Source of the DNA: Myxococcales bacterium
GTDB taxonomy: Bacteria; Myxococcota_A; Polyangia; Palsa-1104
DNA: 64,000 bases
Direction of reading: 5' to 3'
Assembly: GCA_003170275.1 (NCBI GenBank)
Contig: PNAM01000009.1
Location: 124,001 to 188,000, forward strand
The notes beneath the pieces were generated by a model. It was given only the letters and a program-made list of their open reading frames with translations. It was not told where the DNA came from and did not search any database. Within the stretch, counting starts at the first letter, position 1. Each line of letters starts with the position of its first letter. The translations under genes were made by a program, and so were the position numbers. Below are positions 58,320 through 64,000 of this stretch, piece by piece.

Positions 58320-59365
58320 AACCGATCGCGCTGGTCGCGCTGCTGGCTTGCGGCTGCCGCGATCCGAAGGGCGACTACGACGACTACCTGCAGCGCACGC
58401 GCGGCGAGGTGCCGGCGCCCGATCCGCCGGTGCAGAGCCGGTTCGCCGACCTGAACGGCGCGTGGTTGGTGCACGCGCTGCTCGCCGGCGGGCTCGACCT
58501 CGGGCTGCGCATGCGCTTTGTGATGGACGCGAGCGTGGCGCCCGCGCCGTTGCACGCCGGCCTGTGGCTCGCCACCGCCAACCCCGACGTCGATGCGCCG
58601 CTGCTCGAGACCGACACCACCGTCGCCGCCGACGGCACGTTCATCCTGCGCGCGGTGCCGCTGGTGCTCGGCCCCGATGCGCTCAAGGCCAACTCGTCGG
58701 TGTCGGCCAACGTGATCCTGGCGGTCTCCACGCTGAGCGCCGACGCGTGGTGCGGGACCGCCACCGGCAACGTCGAGAAGCCGCTCTCGCTCGATCTGGC
58801 CGGCTCGACCTTCGCCGCGGTGCGCGACGATCTCGGCACCGCGCTGCTCGAGAACGTGATGCAGGGCTGCTACCCGCCACGCAAGACGGGTGACGCGCCG
58901 CCGGTCGCGCGCCCGGCGCCGCCCGATCTCTCGTCGGTGCCGAGCCAACTCGCGGATCTGACAGGCAACTGGCTGCTCAACGCCAGGCTCGCCAACAGCC
59001 TGCCCGAAAAGCTCTGGGCGTCCCTCACGTTCATCCCGGCGACCACCGCGGCGGGCGGCGGCTCGCTCGACGGCGCGCTGCGCAAGGCGATCGATCCGCC
59101 GGGCGGCCCCGCCCTGGTGACCTTCACGACCACCGTGACCGCCGACGGTCGCTTCGAGCTCTGGCTCCCCAACCTGCAAATCGGCACCACCTCGGCCAGC
59201 CTGCTCCTCGTCGGCGCCACCCAAGACGCAACCACCTTCTGCGGCGCCGGCGCCGGCCAGGTCACAAAACCCTTCGACCTCGATCTCGCCGGCACCACCT
59301 TCGCCGCCATCCCCTTCGTCCCCGGCTCCCCCGTCCCCGACTCCGGCCCCGACCACTGCCCCTAG
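58298..59365 (+). CDS. lipoprotein with internally duplicated domain
   Basis: A 355-residue lipoprotein (IALVALLACGC lipobox). The mature region contains two copies of one domain of about 130-150 residues: LNGAWLVHALLAGGL and LTGNWLLNARLANSL open the copies, WCGTATGNVEKPLSLDLAGSTFAA and FCGAGAGQVTKPFDLDLAGTTFAA close them. No family recognised. The 22-base overlap with the FadL-like gene suggests a shared operon and a possible outer-membrane partnership. It is convergent with the lyase gene (3-base gap). Confidence 0.8.
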   Translation: MASVASLKPIALVALLACGCRDPKGDYDDYLQRTRGEVPAPDPPVQSRFADLNGAWLVHALLAGGLDLGLRMRFVMDASVAPAPLHAGLWLATANPDVDAPLLETDTTVAADGTFILRAVPLVLGPDALKANSSVSANVILAVSTLSADAWCGTATGNVEKPLSLDLAGSTFAAVRDDLGTALLENVMQGCYPPRKTGDAPPVARPAPPDLSSVPSQLADLTGNWLLNARLANSLPEKLWASLTFIPATTAAGGGSLDGALRKAIDPPGGPALVTFTTTVTADGRFELWLPNLQIGTTSASLLLVGATQDATTFCGAGAGQVTKPFDLDLAGTTFAAIPFVPGSPVPDSGPDHCP

Positions 59366-59368
59366 AAA

Positions 59369-60361
59369 CTATTTGAAGAAGGCGGATTCGGCGGTGTCGG
59401 GGATTTTTTGGTTGGAGAGCTTGGCGCGCTGGAGGAGCTCCCAGAAGTAGCGGTAGGTGGCGCGATCGTGGAGGTCGCCGGCGTGCTGGATGGGGCCCCA
59501 GGAGGCCTTTTGGGCGGCGATCAGGATCTCGGCGGCGCGCTGGACTTCGGAGAAGTCGGGCGACATGGCGTCGACGATCGGCTGGATCTGCGACGGGTAG
59601 ATGGACCACATGCGCAGAAAGCCGAACTGATCGTGGGCGCGCTTGGCGTCGGCGTGGGTCTGGTACACGTTCTTCAGATCGAGCGTCACGTTGTGCGCCG
59701 GCACCACGCCGTGCGCCAGCGCGCAAGCCACCACGTGCGCCTTGGCGCGCGCCACCAGCGCGTGATCGAACTGACCCGGCGACTTCATCGCCGTCGACGG
59801 AATCGCGCCGTGATGGCCGCTGATGAAATCCATCAGGCCGAAGTCGAGCACCTGCATCCACGGCAACCGCGCGATCTCGGCGGCCTCGGCGAGCGCGCCG
59901 TGCGTCTCGATCAGCACGTGGATGGGAATCTCGCGCTTGATCCCGGCCGCCTGCGCGGTCTTCTGCACGTACGCGATCACCTCGGCCACCTGCTTCGCGG
60001 CCGTCGGCTTGGGAATCGTGAGGTACGCGAGCACGTCGCCCGCGCCGCGCACCAGGATGTCGAGGTCCTGCTTCCAGTGCGCGTGCGAATAATCGTGGAT
60101 GCGCGCGCCCGCCATCTTGTGCTGGTTCAGCTCGCTCTTGAGCAGCCGCACGATCAGCTCGGCGTGCTCCTTCTCGCGGCCGGCCGGCGCGCCGTCCTCG
60201 CAGTCGCAGGTGATGTCGAACACGCGGCCGAGCTTGTTCTGCAGCTCGAGCGCCTTGGTGATCAGCTTCTCCGATCCGGCGAAGTGCTCGCACGACGGGA
60301 TGACCGGAAACGGCTTCTCGCCCTCGAAGAGTGCGCGACCAGGATGCGCTGCGTCATTCAT
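59369..60361 (-). CDS. HpcH/HpaI-type CoA lyase (citrate lyase beta/malyl-CoA lyase-like)
   Basis: A 330-residue TIM-barrel protein of the CitE/malyl-CoA lyase group. It shows FDITCDCEDGAPAGREKEH (acidic metal-binding strand), ARIHDYSHAHWKQD (in place of the usual RVN), IPIHVLIETHGALAEAAEIA (metal Glu) and LDFGLMDFISGHHG. These enzymes cleave or form C-C bonds of hydroxyacyl-CoAs using Mg2+. It lies 40 bases downstream of oxyR on the same strand and may share its transcript; a link to peroxide defence is not obvious. Confidence 0.85.
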   Translation of the reverse strand: MNDAAHPGRALFEGEKPFPVIPSCEHFAGSEKLITKALELQNKLGRVFDITCDCEDGAPAGREKEHAELIVRLLKSELNQHKMAGARIHDYSHAHWKQDLDILVRGAGDVLAYLTIPKPTAAKQVAEVIAYVQKTAQAAGIKREIPIHVLIETHGALAEAAEIARLPWMQVLDFGLMDFISGHHGAIPSTAMKSPGQFDHALVARAKAHVVACALAHGVVPAHNVTLDLKNVYQTHADAKRAHDQFGFLRMWSIYPSQIQPIVDAMSPDFSEVQRAAEILIAAQKASWGPIQHAGDLHDRATYRYFWELLQRAKLSNQKIPDTAESAFFK

Positions 60362-60401
60362 GTTTCTTTAGTACAGCGGTCGGTTTGGTTGCGCAAGCGA
60401 A

Positions 60402-61331
60402 TCAGGCCGGGCGACGACGCAGCAACTTTTCGTAGCTCCCGCGCACCACTTCGCCGATGCGGCGCAAGCTGCGCTCGGCGGCCGCGCCACGCCGCCACAC
60501 CAACGCCAGGGTCCGACCCGGCGCGGGCTTGGCGAAGCGCCGGATGCGCAGGTCGTCGCGGCGGTTCTCGGCGGCTACAGCCAGCGACGGCAACAGCGTC
60601 ACGCACTGACTGCCGGCGACCATCTGGGTGAGCGTCGCCAGGCTGGTGGCGCGAAACTCCGACTCGCGCAGCTGCGCGTTTCCGCAGACCGCCAGCGCCT
60701 GGTCGCGCAGGCAGTGACCGTCCTCGAGCAGCAGCACGTCGGCGTTCTCGAGCTCGGCGGGACGGAGCAGCCGCGACGACCTCGCGAGCGGATGCGTGGG
60801 CGCGCTCGCCAGCACGAACGCGTCGCGACCGATCACCTCGTGCTCGACGTCGCCCAGCTCGGCCTCGAGCGCCACCAGCGCCGCGTCCAGCTCGCCGGCC
60901 CAGAGCGCGGCGGCCAGCCGGGCCGTGCGGTCCTCGGACCACAAGATGCGCAAGCGCGGGAACGCCAGCCGCAGCGCGGGCGCGATCTCGGGCAACAGGT
61001 ACGGCGAGATGGTCGGGATGATGCCGACCCGCAGCTTGCCCGCGAACGGATCGGCGAGCTGCGCGGCGGCATCGACCAGATCGTCCGCCTCGACCAGCAG
61101 CTGGCGCGCGCGGCGGATCAGCCCCTCGGCGGCCGGGGTCAACAGCACGCGCCGGCGATCCCGCTCGAAGAGCTGCACGCCGAGGGCCTCCTCGAGCTGG
61201 GCCACCTGGGCGGAGAGCGACGGCTGCGAGACGTGGCACTGCTCGGCCGCGCGCCGGAAGCTGCCGCGCTCGGCGACCGCCACCACGTACTGCAGTTGGC
61301 GCAGCGAGAGCGGATGGGGCGACCAGCGCAT
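60402..61331 (-). CDS. oxyR: OxyR peroxide-sensing LysR-type regulator
   Basis: A 309-residue LTTR. The N-terminal HTH (GSFRRAAEQCHVSQPSLSAQVAQLEEALG) is followed by a regulatory domain containing the OxyR redox signature DGHCLRDQALAVC: two cysteines about 205 and 214, nine apart as in E. coli C199/C208, which form a disulfide on H2O2 exposure. It is divergent from ahpC, with an OxyR-type operator starting two bases before its own ATG, implying autoregulation together with activation of ahpC and probably the downstream catalase. Confidence 0.93.
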   Translation of the reverse strand: MRWSPHPLSLRQLQYVVAVAERGSFRRAAEQCHVSQPSLSAQVAQLEEALGVQLFERDRRRVLLTPAAEGLIRRARQLLVEADDLVDAAAQLADPFAGKLRVGIIPTISPYLLPEIAPALRLAFPRLRILWSEDRTARLAAALWAGELDAALVALEAELGDVEHEVIGRDAFVLASAPTHPLARSSRLLRPAELENADVLLLEDGHCLRDQALAVCGNAQLRESEFRATSLATLTQMVAGSQCVTLLPSLAVAAENRRDDLRIRRFAKPAPGRTLALVWRRGAAAERSLRRIGEVVRGSYEKLLRRRPA

Positions 61332-61332
61332 G

Positions 61333-61369
61333 ATAGGCGCAGGCTATCACAGGCTTCGGAAATATCTAT
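61333..61369. promoter_or_regulatory. OxyR operator
   Basis: ATAG-N7-CTAT-N7-TTCG-N7-CTAT: three of the four tetramers of the OxyR consensus (ATAG-N7-CTAT-N7-ATAG-N7-CTAT) match, at exact 7-base spacing. It lies between oxyR and ahpC, next to the oxyR start and about 36 bases upstream of the ahpC ATG. Confidence 0.85.
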
Positions 61370-61404
61370 TTGAGTAACCGGGCGCCGGAAGGCATTGTTT
61401 CGCC

Positions 61405-61944
61405 ATGCTGACCGTTGGCGACAAGTTCCCCGAGTTCAATTTGAAGGGCGTCGTGAGCCTGGAGTACGGCAAGGAGTTCCAGGACGTGACCAACCGGAGC
61501 CACCCCGGCAAGTGGCGCGTGGTGTTCTTCTGGCCGATGGACTTCACCTTCGTCTGCCCGACGGAGATCGCCGAGTTCGGCCACCGCACCGCCGACTTCC
61601 GCGAGCGCGGCTGCGAGGTGCTCGGGGCGTCGACCGACACGCACTGGGTCCACCTCGCCTGGCGCAACAGCCACCCGGCGCTCAAGGAGCTGCCGTTCCC
61701 CATGCTCGCCGACACCAAGCGCGAGCTGTCGACCGAGCTCGGCATCCTGCACAAACAGGACGGCGTGCCGCTCCGCGCCACCTTCATCGTCGACCCCGAG
61801 GGGATCATCCGCTGGGCGTCGGTGAACGACCTGTCGGTCGGGCGCAACGTCGACGAAGTGGTGCGCGTGCTCGACGCGCTGCAGACCGATGAGCTGACCG
61901 CGTGCAACTGGCAAAAGGGCCAGCCCACGCTCAAATCCGCCTGA
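61405..61944 (+). CDS. ahpC: AhpC-type 2-Cys peroxiredoxin
   Basis: A 179-residue peroxiredoxin. The peroxidatic Cys is in MDFTFVCPTEIAEF (about residue 50, PxxxTxxC context), the catalytic Arg in GVPLRATFIVDPEG, and the resolving Cys in LTACNWQKGQ (about 166), as in AhpC/Prx1. It reduces H2O2, alkyl hydroperoxides or peroxynitrite; neither AhpF nor AhpD is adjacent, so the electron donor (perhaps thioredoxin) is not indicated. It has the OxyR operator upstream and is followed after 23 bases by the carbonic anhydrase gene. Confidence 0.92.
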   Translation: MLTVGDKFPEFNLKGVVSLEYGKEFQDVTNRSHPGKWRVVFFWPMDFTFVCPTEIAEFGHRTADFRERGCEVLGASTDTHWVHLAWRNSHPALKELPFPMLADTKRELSTELGILHKQDGVPLRATFIVDPEGIIRWASVNDLSVGRNVDEVVRVLDALQTDELTACNWQKGQPTLKSA

Positions 61945-61967
61945 CCCGATCTCCACTGGAGGATCTC

Positions 61968-62687
61968 TTGCGATCGATCTCCTGGCTTCCCCTGTTGCTC
62001 GCAGCCGGCTGCGCCCACACGCCGGCGCCGCATCCCGCGCAGTGGACCTATGACGGCGAGACCGGGCCGGCGCATTGGGGCGAGCTGGTGCCTGCGTGCG
62101 CCAAGCCCCGGCAGTCGCCCATCGATCTCGGCGGCGCGGTCCACAAGCCGCTGCCGGCGATCGCCGTCCACTATCAACCGTCCCACTTCACGGTGGTCAA
62201 CGACGGCCACAACATCGTCGCCAACGCCGCGCCCGGCAGCTTCATCGAGGTGGGCGGCGTGCGCCACGAGCTGACGCAGTTCCACTTTCACCACCCGAGC
62301 GAGCACGTGATCGACGGCAAGCACTATCCGCTCGAGCTGCACGTGGTGAACAAGTCGGCCGCGGGCGAGCTGGACGTGCTCGCGGTGTTCGTGCGCGAGG
62401 GCGCCGAGAACGCGACGCTGGCGCCGCTGTTCGCCGCGCTGCCGGTCAAGGGTGGCCAGCTCCCGCTCGACAACCTGCAGCCGGCCGCGCTGTTGCCGTC
62501 GGTGCAGGCCTACTACACGTACACCGGCACGCTCACCGTGCCGCCGTGCTCGGAGACCCACTGGTTGGTCCTGCCCGACGCGATCGAAGTGTCGGCCGCG
62601 CAAATCGCCGCGTTCGACGCGCGCATCTCGCACAACAATCGTCCGCTGCAGCCGACCGAAGGCCGCGACGTCTCCACCACCCCGTAG
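61968..62687 (+). CDS. alpha-carbonic anhydrase lipoprotein
   Basis: A 239-residue alpha-class carbonic anhydrase. Zn ligands are in LTQFHFHHPSEHVIDG (two His of HxH, about 105-107) and LELHVVNK (third His, about 125); CAKPRQSPIDL and GTLTVPPCSETHWLVL are the family's flanking signatures, with a probable Cys-Cys bridge. TTG start at 61968 is fixed by TGGAGGA five bases upstream; it gives a lipoprotein signal (LRSISWLPLLLAAGC), so the enzyme works at the envelope, hydrating CO2. It sits between ahpC and catalase, suggesting induction with peroxide defence. Confidence 0.92.
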   Translation: MRSISWLPLLLAAGCAHTPAPHPAQWTYDGETGPAHWGELVPACAKPRQSPIDLGGAVHKPLPAIAVHYQPSHFTVVNDGHNIVANAAPGSFIEVGGVRHELTQFHFHHPSEHVIDGKHYPLELHVVNKSAAGELDVLAVFVREGAENATLAPLFAALPVKGGQLPLDNLQPAALLPSVQAYYTYTGTLTVPPCSETHWLVLPDAIEVSAAQIAAFDARISHNNRPLQPTEGRDVSTTP

Positions 62688-62695
62688 GAGAGATC

Positions 62696-64000
62696 ATGAC
62701 CAAGAGACCGACTTTGACCACCGAGGCCGGCGCGCCGGTCGATGACAACCAGCACGCGCAGACCGCCGGCCCGAACGGCCCGGTGCTGGCGCAGGACCAT
62801 CATCTGTTCGAGAAGCTGGCCCGCTTCAACCGCGAGCGCATCCCCGAGCGCGTGGTGCACGCGGTGGGCTCGGGCGCGTACGGCTATCTCGAGACGACCC
62901 ATCCCGAGGCGAGCCAGTGGACCAAGATGAAGGTGTTCGCCTCGGTGGGCAAGCGCACGCCGGTGTTCCTGCGTTTCTCGACGGTGGCGGGCTCGCGCGG
63001 CGCGGCCGACACGGCGCGCGATCCGCGCGGCTTCGCGCTCAAGGTCTACTCCGAGGACGGCAACTGGGATCTGGTCGGCAACAACACGCCGATCTTCTTT
63101 TTACGCGACGGCATCAAATTCCCCGACTTCATCCACTCGCAGAAATACGATCCGTTCACCAACCGGCAGGAGCCGGACAACATCTGGGACTTCTTCTCGC
63201 ACTCGCCGGAAGCCACGCACATGTTCACCTGGCTGCACGGCGATCGCGGCATCCCTGCGTCGTATCGCCACATGGACGGCTTTGGCTCGCACACCTATTG
63301 TTGGGTGAACGCGGCCGGCGAGCGCTACTGGGTGAAGTTCCACTTCAAGACCGATCTCGGCATCCGCTTCTTGACCAACGAAGAGGGCCAGCGGCTCGGC
63401 GGCGCCGACCCCGCGCACCTGCAGAAAGATCTCTACACCGCGATCGGCCACGGCGATCACCCGTCGTGGACGCTCAAGGTGCAGGTGATGCCGGAGAAGG
63501 ATGCGGCCGGCTATCGCTATAACCCGTTCGACGTGACCAAGGTCTGGCCGTACCGCGACTACCCGCTGCAGACGATCGGCAAGCTGGTGCTCGATCGCGC
63601 GCCGGACAACTTCTTCGGCGAGGTCGAGCAGGCGGCGTTCGATCCGTCCAACTTCGTGCCCGGGATCGGGCCGTCGCCCGATCGCATGCTGCAGGCGCGG
63701 CTGTTCGCCTACGGCGACGCGCACCGCTATCGGCTCGGGATCAACCACACGCGCCTGCCCGTCAACTCGGCCAAGGGCGTGCCGGGCGGCGCGAGCAACT
63801 ATGGGCGCGACGGCACGATGCGCTTCGATGACAACGGCGCGCGCGCGAAGAACTACGAGCCCAACAGCTACGACGGCCCGGCGCAGACCTCGGCGCCCTA
63901 CGACTTCGGCCTGCCGATGAGCGGCACGGCGGGACCGAGCGCGCGCGTGCTGCACCGCGAGGACGACGACTTCGTGCAGGCGGGCGCGCTCTATCGCGTG
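62696..64000 (+). CDS. haem catalase (monofunctional, small-subunit type), 3' end outside window
   Basis: Absent from the ORF track because no stop lies in the window; the frame is open for 435 codons from ATG 62696, which follows TAGGAGAG eight bases after the preceding stop. Catalytic His is in ERVVHAVGSGAYGYL (about 53), Asn in LVGNNTPIFFLRDG (about 128), and the haem-ligand Tyr in QARLFAYGDAHRYRLG (about 337). It dismutates H2O2 to water and O2. Third in the OxyR-controlled run ahpC-CA-catalase. The visible length is already close to that of small-subunit catalases, so only the C-terminal end is missing. Confidence 0.95.
   Translation, partial: MTKRPTLTTEAGAPVDDNQHAQTAGPNGPVLAQDHHLFEKLARFNRERIPERVVHAVGSGAYGYLETTHPEASQWTKMKVFASVGKRTPVFLRFSTVAGSRGAADTARDPRGFALKVYSEDGNWDLVGNNTPIFFLRDGIKFPDFIHSQKYDPFTNRQEPDNIWDFFSHSPEATHMFTWLHGDRGIPASYRHMDGFGSHTYCWVNAAGERYWVKFHFKTDLGIRFLTNEEGQRLGGADPAHLQKDLYTAIGHGDHPSWTLKVQVMPEKDAAGYRYNPFDVTKVWPYRDYPLQTIGKLVLDRAPDNFFGEVEQAAFDPSNFVPGIGPSPDRMLQARLFAYGDAHRYRLGINHTRLPVNSAKGVPGGASNYGRDGTMRFDDNGARAKNYEPNSYDGPAQTSAPYDFGLPMSGTAGPSARVLHREDDDFVQAGALYRV

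Noticed and set aside
1-64000. CRISPR arrays, tRNA/rRNA genes, insertion sequences, prophage genes or att sites
   Set aside because: No spaced direct repeats, cloverleaf-like T-loop/anticodon segments, transposase motifs or terminal inverted repeats were seen. Only the coding 15-bp tandem repeat at 30106 was found.

Overview
The window is strongly GC-rich by eye and looks like a chromosomal segment of a myxobacterium or close relative (phylum Myxococcota). The evidence is the many secreted Cys-rich lipoproteins with Asp/Gly/Ala-rich linkers, an FG-GAP lipoprotein, an AgmX/PglI-type protein, a MYXO-CTERM-like tail, many hybrid histidine kinases, and frequent GTG/TTG starts. I see no rRNA, tRNA, CRISPR array, insertion sequence or prophage. 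Gene density is high, with no gene-free stretch over about 200 bases. Most long ORFs in the track are antisense shadows. The last gene, a catalase that runs off the right edge, is missing from the track.

Layout. 1-3.6 kb: a 5'-truncated TolB/PD40-like propeller protein, a transglutaminase-like protein, and an arsenic operon (arsR, MIP channel, arsC). 3.5-10.7 kb (minus): a six-gene membrane complex of the formate-hydrogenlyase/complex I superfamily whose large subunit lacks the Ni-binding cysteines, so it resembles energy-converting hydrogenase-related (Ehr) complexes. 10.7-18.9 kb: small conserved proteins, a pirin/aldo-keto reductase divergon, a lipoprotein hydrolase, surface lipoproteins and a periplasmic cyclophilin. 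18.8-27.4 kb: a signalling block. Five minus-strand genes, tightly spaced or overlapping, encode an HTH-receiver protein, a ThDP-dependent acetolactate-synthase-like enzyme, a KAS III-like enzyme with an altered triad, a double-kinase hybrid sensor and a receiver-kinase; two further response regulators are adjacent. This could be a signal synthesis and perception module. 27.5-40.5 kb: a GT-C membrane transferase, TPR and AgmX-like proteins, a GntR regulator overlapping a PHM/DBH-like copper monooxygenase lipoprotein, a sigma-54 promoter, uncharacterised proteins, a membrane sulfatase-family protein, and a frameshifted PHP phosphoesterase.

40.7-48.1 kb: a propeller/di-haem cytochrome c lipoprotein, a GT2-methyltransferase fusion preceded by a perfect 14-bp inverted repeat, a GT-C-TPR protein, and a secreted thioredoxin-TPR protein whose redox motif is interrupted by in-frame TGA exactly where the first Cys of CxxC should be (candidate selenoprotein). 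48.2-59.4 kb: a 3-hydroxyacyl-CoA dehydrogenase/thiolase pair, a PAS hybrid kinase, an FKBP, a molybdopterin-domain protein, TetR-PhyH, a FadL-like porin and a duplicated-domain lipoprotein. 59.4-64 kb: a peroxide-defence block (CitE-like lyase, oxyR, ahpC, alpha-carbonic anhydrase, catalase) with a well-formed OxyR operator between oxyR and ahpC.

The items most worth following up are the UxxC candidate at 47080, the KAS III/ThDP/kinase operon, and the Ni-less hydrogenase-like complex. All functional statements come from motif reading alone; no database search or folding program was run.
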